From an uncultured Gemmatimonadota bacterium (GTDB lineage: Bacteria > Latescibacterota > UBA2968 > UBA8231), in NCBI GenBank assembly GCA_903893785.1, contig CAITNQ010000322.1, forward strand, positions 1 through 51,312: a stretch of DNA of 51,312 nucleotides. Reading direction: 5' to 3'. This document shows, in pieces, positions 24,959-34,080 of this stretch. A model generated the notes under the pieces. That model did no database searches. It was given only the letters and a program-made list of their open reading frames with translations, and had not been told where the DNA came from. The translations under genes and the position numbers were made by a program. Every line of letters begins with the position of its first letter. Within the stretch, counting starts at the first letter, position 1.

Positions 24959-26099
24959 GCGACTGGTGCTCTTGGGCGCCGGCATGACCGGCCGCGGCCA
25001 GGTGGCGCAACTGGCTGCCGACGCCGGCTGGGATCTCACCCTGGTGGACAGCGACGCTGCCCTGGTCCGCCGCTTGCAGCAGGCCGGGCGCTACACCGTC
25101 CAACTGCTGGGCGATGCCACGGCCGTGCGCCAGATCGACGGATACCGGGCCCTGCACGTGGGTGACAGCGAGGCGCTGGCCGCTGCCGTGCACGCCGCCG
25201 ACCTGGTGGTGACCAGCGTCCTGGAGCCCAACCTGCCCGCCGCGGCCGCCACGCTGGCGGCTGCGCTAGGCCCCCGACTCGCCGATCCCCTGGCCGCGCC
25301 TCTGAACATCATTGCCGCCGAGAACATGAGCGACAGCTCGACGGTTCTGGCCGGCTACGTGGCGACCCATCTTGACCCGGCCCTATGGGCGGGGCGGGTG
25401 GCGTTCCCCAACTCGATGATTGCCCGTGTGGTGCCGGTGGCCGCCGACCCGCTGCATATCTTGACCGAAGCCTACAGCGAGTGGACCGCGGATCGCCTGA
25501 CGGCGTTGGCCCCGCTGCCGGATCTGTCGGGTCTGGAGTGGGTCGACAACCAGGCCGCGCGCCTGCAGCGCAAGCTCTTCATCCACAATGCCGGTCACGC
25601 CGTCTGCGGCTACCTGGGATGGCTGCGCCGACACCGCCTGATTGACCAGGCGGCCCGTGACCCCGAGGTGATGGCGGCCGTCCGCGCCGCCGTTGCCGAA
25701 GCCGGGGCGGCGATCAGTGCCGAGCACGGCTTCCCGCGGGAGACCGTCAGCGCCTACGAACGGAATCTCTGTGAGCGCCTCGTCATCGACACGCTGCCGG
25801 ATGACATCCGACGGGTCATTCGCCAGCCGTTGCGCAAATTGGGAATCCAGGAGCGCCTGCTCGGGCCGCTGCAGTTGTGCCTCCGGCACGGTCTGCCCTG
25901 TCACGCGCTGTGCCGCGGTATCGCCGCCGTACTGGCCTGCCGCCTGGAGGGGGACGAGCAGTTCGATCGGCTGGCCGCCACCGTCGGCGAGCGCGGCGCG
26001 GTCGGCGCGCTGACGCACCTGACCGGGTACCAACCGCCGCCAACTGTGGCCACCGCTATCGCCGCCGCGTGGTCTGAGCTGGCCCCTGGTGGAGCCTGA
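24948..26099 (+). CDS. Mannitol-1-phosphate 5-dehydrogenase-like oxidoreductase
   Basis: The 383-residue NAD(P)-dependent polyol or hexuronate dehydrogenase has an N-terminal Rossmann motif (LVLLGAGMTGRGQ, with Asp34 in LTLVDSD). The long-chain mannitol dehydrogenase catalytic signature K-x4-N-x2-H is present in KLFIHNAGH (Lys209, Asn214, His217). The family oxidises mannitol 1-phosphate, or acts on altronate, mannonate and similar sugar acids. ATG 24948 lies inside the end of the cupin gene, with GAGG 7 bases upstream. An alternative start at 24897 would add 17 residues of unrelated sequence. Paired with a RuBisCO-like protein and a cupin, it likely interconverts a keto sugar (phosphate) and its polyol or acid. 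Confidence 0.88.
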   Translation: MAAKRLVLLGAGMTGRGQVAQLAADAGWDLTLVDSDAALVRRLQQAGRYTVQLLGDATAVRQIDGYRALHVGDSEALAAAVHAADLVVTSVLEPNLPAAAATLAAALGPRLADPLAAPLNIIAAENMSDSSTVLAGYVATHLDPALWAGRVAFPNSMIARVVPVAADPLHILTEAYSEWTADRLTALAPLPDLSGLEWVDNQAARLQRKLFIHNAGHAVCGYLGWLRRHRLIDQAARDPEVMAAVRAAVAEAGAAISAEHGFPRETVSAYERNLCERLVIDTLPDDIRRVIRQPLRKLGIQERLLGPLQLCLRHGLPCHALCRGIAAVLACRLEGDEQFDRLAATVGERGAVGALTHLTGYQPPPTVATAIAAAWSELAPGGA

Positions 26100-26102
26100 G
26101 AT

Positions 26103-28424
26103 ATGCGAGCGCCGGCGATCAGCTTCTACTTCGACGATCAGCATGTGGCCCAACCCGAGCGTGCCGTGCGCGCTATGGGCGCGATCGCCGCCGCTGGCTT
26201 CAGGACCGTGGTGGGTTTCGATCGCCAGACCGTGTACACCCTCGAGGACCCGCGGTTTGTCGCCTGTGTCCGGGCGGCCTGCAACGAGGCCCGTCGTCTG
26301 GGCCTTGACCTGCTGCTGCCACTGCAGCCCACTATCGGGCCCCTGGTGGTGCGCGAGCACCCGGCCCTGGCCCAGGTGCAGCTGGTTCGCGCCGCGGGCC
26401 CGGTGGTGAACGGGCGGTTCTCGTTGCGCCTGACCCAACCGTTGGCAGTCTTCGGCTATTGGCCCACGTTCATCGGCGTGCAGGCTGCTTTCCATCGCGA
26501 CGGCGGCGGCTGGCAGCGCCTGCCCGAGCTGTCGTACCATGCCGACTTTGTCTACGAAGCCTATGGTGACGCGCACCAGCGCGAAGTCGAGTACATGCCC
26601 CATCGTCCCGTCAACAGCCGCATCTGGTGGACCCTGGACGGACAGAGCGAACGGGCCGGTGAGTTGGTGGTCTACGCGGGTTTCCGCGTCTGGCAGCACG
26701 CCGACTCGGCCTGCCCGGAGTACGGACAGGAGCTTGAGCGCCTGCTGGCGCTCTACCGTGACCTGCCGGCCGGTGGCATCGTCTGGGACGAACCCCTGGG
26801 GCAGAGCGGGGAGTGGGGGGCGAGTTACAAGGCCGGCGTCGGTTTCGTGCGCCTGTTCCGCGAACTGCACGGGTACGACCTGTTGGACGAAATCTGGCGC
26901 CTGGACGAGGAGGACGGTGCCTCCCGAACTGCTCTCGTCCGCCACGACTACTATGCCACGATGACTGAGTCCCTGCGCCGGCTGCAGGGCGGTTTCTTTG
27001 CCCGCGCCCGGGCGGCGTACGGCCCGAACATCGCCCTGGGCACGCACCACACGTGGACCGGCGAAGGCGCTTCGTGGGATTTCCGGGCCGGCTGTTTCGA
27101 CTACTTCGCGCTGACCGAGAACATGACCGCCGGCTTTGTCGACGGGTACTGGTGGGATCCCCGCATGGTCGCCTACACGCTGCCGCTGGCCGCCTCGCTG
27201 GGCAAGGCCTGCCACGACGGGCGGGCCTTCTCCAACTGCTACAACTGGGGCACTACCCGCCGTGAGCAGGACTTCCACACCCGTCTGATGGCCCTCCACC
27301 GCGTCGACTGGTTCGCCATGAACTACGGCGACGTCTGCGAGCAGCCCAACTGCTATCCCCTGGGCCGCCAGTGGCAGGGCCAGGTGGACGGGGCCGCTCG
27401 CCTGGCCCAGGTGGGCCAGTACCTCGGTTCCGCCCGGTGCCGCCCCGAGGTGGCCATCTGGCACGGGTGGGAGGGCATCGCCCGGCTTAACGACCCGGCC
27501 ATGGCCCAGTTCTGGAAAGCCTATGTGACCAACACCAGTTTCGTGTTCCAGGAGCAGAACCTGCCGTTCGACTTCATCAGTTCCGAGATCCTTGCCGCCG
27601 GGCAGGTGCGCGATGGCCGGTGGCAGACGCGCATGGGGAACTACCGGACCGTGGTCCTCGGTTATGCCGCCATGGTGCCGCGGGCTCTGTGGGAGCAGGC
27701 TCTAGCGTTCGCCGCCGCGGGCGGCCAACTGGTCTTCGTCGGCCCGCCGGTGGCCTGCGACACGGCCGGCCAGGATCTGACGTCGGCCTTTGCCCACCTG
27801 GTTGGCATTGCCCCGCTGTCACTGGCAGCCTATCTGCAGCGCGTGCGGGAGCAACTCCGCGCCCCGGCGGCGGTGGCCTCGGCCGGTGACCTGGTGGCGT
27901 ACCAACGGCCGACCCGGGTTGACTTTGCCTACCCGCTGCGCTGTCTGGCGGCGGAACCGCGTCTGGATAGCGAAGGGGAGGTTTGGGCCGCGCAGGTCCC
28001 GGGCGCAGGGGTTGTGTACCTGCCCGGACTGGATCCGCAGGAGCAGTTGGCCGACCTGGTACGAGCCCACGCCGACGGCCGCGGGGACCTCCGCATCGAC
28101 CTGGGCGATGCATACTGGCGCGTGTACCGCAGCGACGAACGTCCCGGCACCTGCTGGCTGTTGGCCATGGCGCGATCGCGGCAGCGGATGCGCGGTACGG
28201 TTTACCGGGGACAGCAGTCCTGCACCATCGACGGGGACGGCCTGGTAGTGCTGGTCTGGGGTCCCGCAGGGCTGGAAAAGGCGTTGATCGACGGCGCGGT
28301 GGACTTCGACAGCCCCGGCTATGATGTCCCTGTCGACCGCTTGCAGCCAGGGCCGGTCGTGGCGCGCAAACAGTGGCACCTGCCCGCGGCCCCCCTGACC
28401 ACCTCTCTGATAGGCGACCCCTGA
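26103..28424 (+). CDS. TIM-barrel glycosidase-like protein with GATase-like domain
   Basis: I cannot place this 773-residue protein in a named family. The N-terminal 440 residues look like a glycosidase TIM barrel: ISFYFDDQHV, GGIVWDEPLG (Glu230, possible acid/base), LGTHHTWTGEG, FALTENMTAG (Glu339, possible nucleophile) and NCYNWGTTRREQDFHTR. Residues about 465-590 (VAIWHGWEGIARL, YRTVVLGYAAMVPRALW, AAAGGQLVFVGPP) resemble the glutamine-amidotransferase-like trimerisation domain of GH42-type enzymes. A beta-rich tail follows. No signal peptide is present. ATG 26103 follows the dehydrogenase stop by 3 bases, and the UroD-family gene starts 1 base after its own stop. The context suggests an intracellular exo-glycosidase releasing the sugar processed by the dehydrogenase and RuBisCO-like protein. 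Confidence 0.72.
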   Translation: MRAPAISFYFDDQHVAQPERAVRAMGAIAAAGFRTVVGFDRQTVYTLEDPRFVACVRAACNEARRLGLDLLLPLQPTIGPLVVREHPALAQVQLVRAAGPVVNGRFSLRLTQPLAVFGYWPTFIGVQAAFHRDGGGWQRLPELSYHADFVYEAYGDAHQREVEYMPHRPVNSRIWWTLDGQSERAGELVVYAGFRVWQHADSACPEYGQELERLLALYRDLPAGGIVWDEPLGQSGEWGASYKAGVGFVRLFRELHGYDLLDEIWRLDEEDGASRTALVRHDYYATMTESLRRLQGGFFARARAAYGPNIALGTHHTWTGEGASWDFRAGCFDYFALTENMTAGFVDGYWWDPRMVAYTLPLAASLGKACHDGRAFSNCYNWGTTRREQDFHTRLMALHRVDWFAMNYGDVCEQPNCYPLGRQWQGQVDGAARLAQVGQYLGSARCRPEVAIWHGWEGIARLNDPAMAQFWKAYVTNTSFVFQEQNLPFDFISSEILAAGQVRDGRWQTRMGNYRTVVLGYAAMVPRALWEQALAFAAAGGQLVFVGPPVACDTAGQDLTSAFAHLVGIAPLSLAAYLQRVREQLRAPAAVASAGDLVAYQRPTRVDFAYPLRCLAAEPRLDSEGEVWAAQVPGAGVVYLPGLDPQEQLADLVRAHADGRGDLRIDLGDAYWRVYRSDERPGTCWLLAMARSRQRMRGTVYRGQQSCTIDGDGLVVLVWGPAGLEKALIDGAVDFDSPGYDVPVDRLQPGPVVARKQWHLPAAPLTTSLIGDP

Positions 28425-28425
28425 G

Positions 28426-29505
28426 ATGACCGACCGCGTGCCCCTGTTGACGACCCGCGAACGTTGGCTCCGCACCTTGGCGGGACAGCCCGTGGATCGG
28501 GCTCCGTTCCAGGAGACCGTGGGTCCGGAAGACCTGCCTCGTTGGGAGCGCGAGGGTTTCCCCCCGGGCGCCGACTTCCATGCCCACTTCGGTTTCGACG
28601 ATCTGCGGGCCATCGCTTGGGTGGAGACGCCCGATCCTCCCTTTCCGGCCGCGGTGATCGAGGAACGCCCCGACAGCCGCGTGGAGCGCCTGGCCGACGG
28701 CTCGCTGGTCGAGCGGTCAACACGCATCTCGTTCCAGCACGTCATCCAGGCGCCGGTGGCCACCGCAGGCGACTGGGAGGAGTACGCTGCGCGCCTGGTC
28801 CCCGGCCCCCAGCGCCTCGCCGCCGCGCCCGCCCACCTGGCAGCGCTGCGCGAAGCTCAAGCCGCCGGGCGCTGCGCCGTGCGTTCGTGGATGAGCGGTT
28901 TCTTCGGCTACCCCAGGCAGTTGCTCGGACCGGAGGGGCATCTCCTCGCGTTCGTCGACCAACCCCAGCTGCTTGAGGCCATGGGGCGGCACTGGGAGGA
29001 GTTCCAGGCGGCGATGATTGAGGAAGCCACGGCGTGCATCGAGATCGACTACTTCATCATCGGTGAGGACATCGCATACAAGAACGGCTCCTTCATCGGA
29101 GCGGCGATGTTCCGCCAGTTCCTGGCGCCCCACTACCGACGCGTGGTGGGGTTGCTCAAGGCGCGGGGTGTCCGCCACGTGCTGGTGGACACCGACGGTG
29201 ACTTCCGCGCCCTGGTGCCGTGGTTCGAGGAAGTCGGCGTGACTGGCTTCAGCCCGGTCGAGGTGCAGGCGGGCATGAAGGTGGCCCAGTTGCGTCAGCG
29301 CCACCCGGGGCTGGCCTTCATCGGCGGCGTCGACAAGCGCCTGCTGTCAGCCCCACCCGGCCAGTTGGAGTGGCATCTCGAGCACGAGATCGGGCCGGTG
29401 GTGCGGGCGGGCGGTTATGTTCCGGGCTGCGATCACGCGGTTCCGCGCGAAACCTCTTACGCGCAGTATTGCCATTACCTGGCGCTGCTGCGCGCTCTGC
29501 TCTAG
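28426..29505 (+). CDS. UroD-family protein without the Zn methyltransferase motif
   Basis: The 359-residue member of the uroporphyrinogen decarboxylase/methyltransferase superfamily opens with LTTRERWLRTLAGQPVDRAPF. It has IIGEDIAYKNGSFIG, HVLVDTDGDFRALVPWFEEVGV, FIGGVDKRLL and a terminal GGYVPGCDHAVPRETSY. The HxC motif of MtaA-type methyltransferases is replaced by VDTDGD, and only the final Cys remains. This subgroup is frequent in glycan clusters of uncultured bacteria and lacks a proven role. It starts 1 base after the previous stop (TGAGATG), so translation is coupled. A heme-biosynthetic HemE role is unlikely because the porphyrin-site residues are missing and three paralogues occur in 26 kb. 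Confidence 0.85.
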   Translation: MTDRVPLLTTRERWLRTLAGQPVDRAPFQETVGPEDLPRWEREGFPPGADFHAHFGFDDLRAIAWVETPDPPFPAAVIEERPDSRVERLADGSLVERSTRISFQHVIQAPVATAGDWEEYAARLVPGPQRLAAAPAHLAALREAQAAGRCAVRSWMSGFFGYPRQLLGPEGHLLAFVDQPQLLEAMGRHWEEFQAAMIEEATACIEIDYFIIGEDIAYKNGSFIGAAMFRQFLAPHYRRVVGLLKARGVRHVLVDTDGDFRALVPWFEEVGVTGFSPVEVQAGMKVAQLRQRHPGLAFIGGVDKRLLSAPPGQLEWHLEHEIGPVVRAGGYVPGCDHAVPRETSYAQYCHYLALLRALL

Positions 29506-29637
29506 CGCCCGGGCCTGGCCTTCGGCCTGCCGCGTGCCCGAGTCCGTCGTTGCCGCCATCGGCGGCCGGTCCGGGACCGGCGGTTGATCGCTGCCCCTGG
29601 CCGTTGCTCACCCACCACGTGGCCTGGAGTCGCTGCC

Positions 29638-32325
29638 GTGGAGAGCCCCTGCACCCGAAGCGTCGATGGTAAGGCCGAGACCCTGCAGGCGTTGGCGGCG
29701 CGCTGGCGTGAGCCACGGGCCCTGTCGCGCCCGGTGCCGTTCTGGTTGCTCAACGGCTCGGCGCCATTTGCGCCGGATGAGTTGGGACGCCAGTTGGACG
29801 AGTTCGTGCGCCAGCGAGTCCAGGTCGTCTGTCTGATCCCCATGTACGATGTTTCCGAAGCCTACCTGCGCCCGCGCTGGTGGGACATGCTGGACGGTCT
29901 GTGCGCCCAGGCCCAGGCGCGCGGCGTGCGGCTCTGGATCGGCGACGAGTGCGCCTGCCCCAGCGGTTCGGTGGCCATGCGGCTGCCGTCCGAACCGGGT
30001 CTTGCGTCCGTGGGGCTGCAGGCCCACACCCTCAACGCAGCCCCTGGTGATGCCCTGGCCGAAGAGGGGTTGGTGGCGGTTTTCTCGCTGCCCGATGGCG
30101 TCGCCGTGCCCGCCGATGCCTGGGCGAACCTCGGGCCGCCCTGGGCTCCCGGGTCCCTGCTGCTGGTGCGCGTGGGCTCAACGCCAGGGCGTCAGGGCGT
30201 GCCGGCCCTGGCGCAGGGCTTCGGCCGGGGCGAGGTCAACCGCCTGGACCGCACGGCCACGGCGCGTTTCGTCGCCGAAACCCACGCCCAGTATGCCGCC
30301 CATCTGCCGCACGCCATGGGCCGGACCATCTCGGGGGTATTCACCGACGAGCCCGCGCTCTTCGAGCCGCCGGGTTGGTGTGCCGACTTCGTCGACGAGT
30401 TCGCTCGACGCAAGGGGTATGATCCGCGCCCGCGACTGGCCGCCTTGTTCACCGCCACCGGGCCCGGTGACGCAGCTTTCCGCTGCGATTTCCATGATGT
30501 CCTTTCGCGACTCTACATTGAGCGCTTCTTCGACGTCCAGCGGCAGTGGTGCGAGCAGCACGGCTTGGACTTCGGTGGTCACGTGTGGCAGAACTGGCCA
30601 TGGGGGTTGTCCGCCGGGGTCCTTTGGCAACCTGACCCTCTGCGCATCTTGGCAGCCCTGGGCGTCCCGGGCGTGGACTGGACCGCCGGCGCCGGGCGCA
30701 TGCCGGCCAGTGAGTTGCGCCTGGCATCATCGGCGGCTCGTCTGGCGGACCGGTCGCGAACGCTGGTGGAGGTGTACGCAGGCCTTGGGCCTCACTGGAC
30801 GTACGAGCAGCTGCGCTGGATGTGGCATTGGCTGGCGGTCAACGGCGTTGACCTGATGGTGCTGCACATCGCCTACAGCACGCCGGACGAAACACTGGCC
30901 GGGGTGCTGCACCCACCTATCTCTTGGCAGACCCCGCTGTGGCGCTACTTCGGCTTGTTCAGCGATTATGTGGGGCGTCTGAGCGAGTTGCTGCAGGCCG
31001 GTACCCGCATCGCCTCGGTGGCGGTGCTGTACCCGACGGCTACGGTCTGGGCCGAGACCGTGTACCCCGGCGGGGTATGGCCCAAACCCCCCGGCCAGAC
31101 CATGCCGGCCATGCCGGCCCTGGAGCGACTGCGGCAGCAGGTGGAAGCGCTGTCCGCGCTTCTGGTGGAGCATCAGATCGATTTCGATTTCATCGATGAG
31201 GAAGCCCTGGCCGCCGCCCAGTTGGCGGATCAGGCGCTGCGGGTCGGTTCGGCCTCGTACCAGGCGCTCCTGTTACCGGATACCACTACTGCCAGGGCGA
31301 GCACCGTGCGCCACCTGGTGGCCGCGGCGGAACACGGAGTGGCGGTGGTTGCCGGCGGTCGACTGCCGGCAGCTGCGTGGGGCGATGGCAGTGATGATGA
31401 ACTGGCCGCTGAAGTCGCGCGCCTGCAGCGGGCCGGCCTGCGTTCCGCCGGCGACGACGTGTCGGGCCTGCTTGCCGGCCTGCGTCGCGATGTGCGTCTG
31501 GAACCCGATGCGGACCTGGGCGCCGAGCGCAACATCCACGCGCAACGACGACGCCTGGCCGATGGCACCGAGGTTTTCTTCCTGGCCAGCCAGTCCGACC
31601 GGGTGGAGCGCCGGCGGGTATGGCTCCGCGCGATGGGGGGGGCCGAAAGGTGGGGCTTCGAGGGCGAACCGCCCACTGCGCTGGTGGCCCGCTCGGTGGC
31701 CGATGGCGGCACCTGGTTTGACCTGGAGTTCGAACCCTTCGAGGCTTGCGCCGTCGTTTTCTGTCGCGCGGACCGGGGCGAGGTGCGGGCCGCCGCCGGC
31801 CCGCGCCAGCCATGGCGGCGGGTGGAGGGCCAGTGGTGGGTGGAATTCCTCCCCAACCAAGGCAACCCGTATCTGGAACCGCACGACCGATGCTTTGACC
31901 TCCGGCCCCGTTTTCTGGGGCCGTCGAGCGCCCTGGTTCCCTGGTGGCGCCTTGGCTTGGGGGCGTTCTCCGGTTCCGCCCGTTACCGCTGTGTCTTTTC
32001 CTTGGTCGACCCCCCGCCCGCGGGCCGTTGCTGGCTCGACCTGGGGCGCGTGGAGCAGGCGGCGGCCGCGGTGCTCAACGGCCGCGATCTGGGGTCGCGG
32101 ATCTGGCGGCCTTTCTGCTTCGAGGCCACCGGGGCCCTGGTCCCGGGCCGCAACACGCTGGAGGTCACGGTCACCAATGGCTTGGCCAACTTCCTCACCC
32201 TGACGCGAGGCGAGGGGCCCCCGCCGTTGACCCAGGCGCCGGTCTCGGCGATGTGGAGCGGTCTGCTCGGCCCGGTCAGCCTGCTGGCGTCCGCGCCGGC
32301 GACCGCGCCAGACGGAACGACGTGA
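29638..32325 (+). CDS. GH106-like (alpha-L-rhamnosidase-type) glycoside hydrolase
   Basis: The 895-residue protein resembles the large glycosidase group that includes GH106. It opens its barrel with VPFWLLNGSAPFAPDELGRQ, then LWIGDECACPSGSVA and the acidic motif SGVFTDEPA (Asp237, Glu238). A beta-galactosidase-type alpha/beta domain (about 545-600) and a C-terminal galactose-binding sandwich follow (WLDLGRVEQAAAAVLNGRDLG, NTLEVTVTNGLANFL, SGLLGPVSLL). No signal peptide is present. GTG 29638 is preferred (GGAG 9 bases upstream). TTG 29584 is in frame but would add 18 poorly conserved residues. The gap to the previous gene is 132 bp, the longest in this operon. Specificity for rhamnose is inferred only from family resemblance. 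Confidence 0.82.
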   Translation: MESPCTRSVDGKAETLQALAARWREPRALSRPVPFWLLNGSAPFAPDELGRQLDEFVRQRVQVVCLIPMYDVSEAYLRPRWWDMLDGLCAQAQARGVRLWIGDECACPSGSVAMRLPSEPGLASVGLQAHTLNAAPGDALAEEGLVAVFSLPDGVAVPADAWANLGPPWAPGSLLLVRVGSTPGRQGVPALAQGFGRGEVNRLDRTATARFVAETHAQYAAHLPHAMGRTISGVFTDEPALFEPPGWCADFVDEFARRKGYDPRPRLAALFTATGPGDAAFRCDFHDVLSRLYIERFFDVQRQWCEQHGLDFGGHVWQNWPWGLSAGVLWQPDPLRILAALGVPGVDWTAGAGRMPASELRLASSAARLADRSRTLVEVYAGLGPHWTYEQLRWMWHWLAVNGVDLMVLHIAYSTPDETLAGVLHPPISWQTPLWRYFGLFSDYVGRLSELLQAGTRIASVAVLYPTATVWAETVYPGGVWPKPPGQTMPAMPALERLRQQVEALSALLVEHQIDFDFIDEEALAAAQLADQALRVGSASYQALLLPDTTTARASTVRHLVAAAEHGVAVVAGGRLPAAAWGDGSDDELAAEVARLQRAGLRSAGDDVSGLLAGLRRDVRLEPDADLGAERNIHAQRRRLADGTEVFFLASQSDRVERRRVWLRAMGGAERWGFEGEPPTALVARSVADGGTWFDLEFEPFEACAVVFCRADRGEVRAAAGPRQPWRRVEGQWWVEFLPNQGNPYLEPHDRCFDLRPRFLGPSSALVPWWRLGLGAFSGSARYRCVFSLVDPPPAGRCWLDLGRVEQAAAAVLNGRDLGSRIWRPFCFEATGALVPGRNTLEVTVTNGLANFLTLTRGEGPPPLTQAPVSAMWSGLLGPVSLLASAPATAPDGTT

Positions 32326-32373
32326 CCTTTCGCGAACTCCCTTCATCTGCGGCCCAGTGGCCGGGAGGTGCCC

Positions 32374-34080
32374 ATGCCTGAGACAAGCCCCGCCTTTGTC
32401 GGCCTGCGTACGCCGCTGAGGCACCTTAATGAGTCCTTCGCACTGGCCGTGCGCCTGGTTGACGATCTGCGAGCCCTGGCCCACCAGTGCACCGGTCGCG
32501 ACGGCTACATCGCCGTCAGCGACGGGCAGTACAACCGGTGCCCGATGTGGGACCCGCGCGACTACGATCACATCAGCAAGATGACGGCGTACCTGTGGGG
32601 CATGGAACGCCACTTGGACGAGGCGGTGTCCGACAACGTCTTCGGCGAGCAACTCGACCCGGTCGACGGCCACCTGGTGTGCGTGTACCGGCGTGATCAG
32701 CGCGGCATCCATGTGGGCCAGTTCGCCAAATACGCTGCCGAGCGCTTCCGTTACGCGGCCGATGTCGATCACCTGCGGCGCCATTGGCTGCAAGCCCAGG
32801 CCTTCGTGCGCTGGGCTTTCCGCGCCTATGATGCCCTGGGCACGGGCCTGATCGACCAGATCTCGGCGGACGCCACCGGTGACGGTTTCCTGCAGACCTT
32901 CTGGGGTTTCTTCATCGGCGAGCCAGAGCACTTCCCCCACAACCTGAGCCCGCACAGCAAACCCCTGGGCGCCAGCATGGCCTGCTGCGCCCTGCTTGAG
33001 GCCATGGCCACCTTCGGCGAAGCCCGCGATCTGCCTGGGGCCGGCGACATGCGCCAACGGGCCAACGCCCTCTCGGCCCGGTTGGAGGACGAGGCGTACA
33101 GCGAGCGTCGGGGATACTACTACCTGCAGCACGACGCCTTCAACCGGCAGTGGTACTTCAGCGTCAACGGCGAGTGCGAGGACAGCCGCGAGTTGTTCAT
33201 CATCCCCTACTACGCCGACGAAGTGTGCCGAATCCCCGAACGCCAGCGCAGCGTGGCTCGGGTTGTCGAGCACGTCCTGCGCGACCGGCACGTGTTCCCG
33301 CTGCCCATCACCTACCCATTCTACCGCTGGTATGGGGCGTCAACAGCGTGTCATTTCCACGCCTTCGGCATGGATCGCTTCCTGCTGGGCGGCTGCTGGG
33401 ACAGCCCCTATGCTTCCTCGGTGGCGCTGCTGGGCCGCGTGGGCCTGATCGACACGGTCATGGACGCCGTTCGGCGGCGCAGCGAGGCGATAGGGCGCGA
33501 TGGGGACTGCCTGGAGTGGTATTACCCGGATGGCAGCGCCGGCGAAAACGGCGCCGGGACCAGCTACCACCGTGATCGGTACGGCATCTCGGCCACGGCC
33601 CACATCGCGTCGGTGGTTGAGGGGCTCTTTGGCATCCGCCCCCTGTCGCCTGGTTTCGGCGAGATCGCCATCGCGCCGGCGTTCCCTTACCGCCGCGACC
33701 AGGCTCTCTGGGCCGAACTTCGGCAGGCGCGGACCGGTGGCGCACCGTTCACCGGTTGGCGTCACAGCGCCGCCAACAGCTGGCTGGACCGCGATGTGGG
33801 CGTTAGCCTCACGCTGCCCGGCGCCCGACGCCTTGACTGGGACTGCTACCGCGATACTCAGGCCAATCTGATCCGTCTGCGCTGCAGCGCGGTCGGCGCT
33901 CGGGCGCATTACCGCCTGCCCTTGGAGGACGAAACCGAGGTGGTCGCGGTGCAACACGGCGACATGCCGGTGCCCTTCGGCGTGCGACGCGACATGGACA
34001 CGCGCTTCGTTCGCTTCAGTTGCCCGTTGGATGGCCGCGATGTGGTCGTCCAACTCCGCCCTGTGGACGAACTGCGTTGA
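32374..34080 (+). CDS. Alpha/alpha-barrel glycosidase-like protein
   Basis: The 568-residue cytoplasmic protein has the helical pattern of an (alpha/alpha)6 glycosidase of the trehalase/MGH1-like type. Signals are repeated tryptophan/tyrosine-rich helices such as DYDHISKMTAYLWGMERHLD, QTFWGFFIGEPEHFPHN, GYYYLQHDAFNRQWYFS and ESRELFIIPYYADE-like segments. There is a SAGENGAGTSYHRDRYGISA stretch and a beta-rich C-terminus (VGVSLTLPGARRLDWDCY). I cannot name catalytic acids with confidence. ATG 32374 has GGGAGG 5 bases upstream; a GTG six bases earlier overlaps that motif and is less likely. Its stop overlaps the TTG start of the next UroD-family gene (TTGA). Confidence 0.7.
   Translation: MPETSPAFVGLRTPLRHLNESFALAVRLVDDLRALAHQCTGRDGYIAVSDGQYNRCPMWDPRDYDHISKMTAYLWGMERHLDEAVSDNVFGEQLDPVDGHLVCVYRRDQRGIHVGQFAKYAAERFRYAADVDHLRRHWLQAQAFVRWAFRAYDALGTGLIDQISADATGDGFLQTFWGFFIGEPEHFPHNLSPHSKPLGASMACCALLEAMATFGEARDLPGAGDMRQRANALSARLEDEAYSERRGYYYLQHDAFNRQWYFSVNGECEDSRELFIIPYYADEVCRIPERQRSVARVVEHVLRDRHVFPLPITYPFYRWYGASTACHFHAFGMDRFLLGGCWDSPYASSVALLGRVGLIDTVMDAVRRRSEAIGRDGDCLEWYYPDGSAGENGAGTSYHRDRYGISATAHIASVVEGLFGIRPLSPGFGEIAIAPAFPYRRDQALWAELRQARTGGAPFTGWRHSAANSWLDRDVGVSLTLPGARRLDWDCYRDTQANLIRLRCSAVGARAHYRLPLEDETEVVAVQHGDMPVPFGVRRDMDTRFVRFSCPLDGRDVVVQLRPVDELR

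Noticed and set aside
25383..27464. 693-codon antisense open frame
   Set aside because: It lies opposite the dehydrogenase and glycosidase-like genes, whose motifs are clear; the antisense peptide shows no family feature.
31273..33291. 672-codon antisense open frame
   Set aside because: Opposite the GH106-like and alpha/alpha-barrel genes; composition is typical of antisense translation in this genome.
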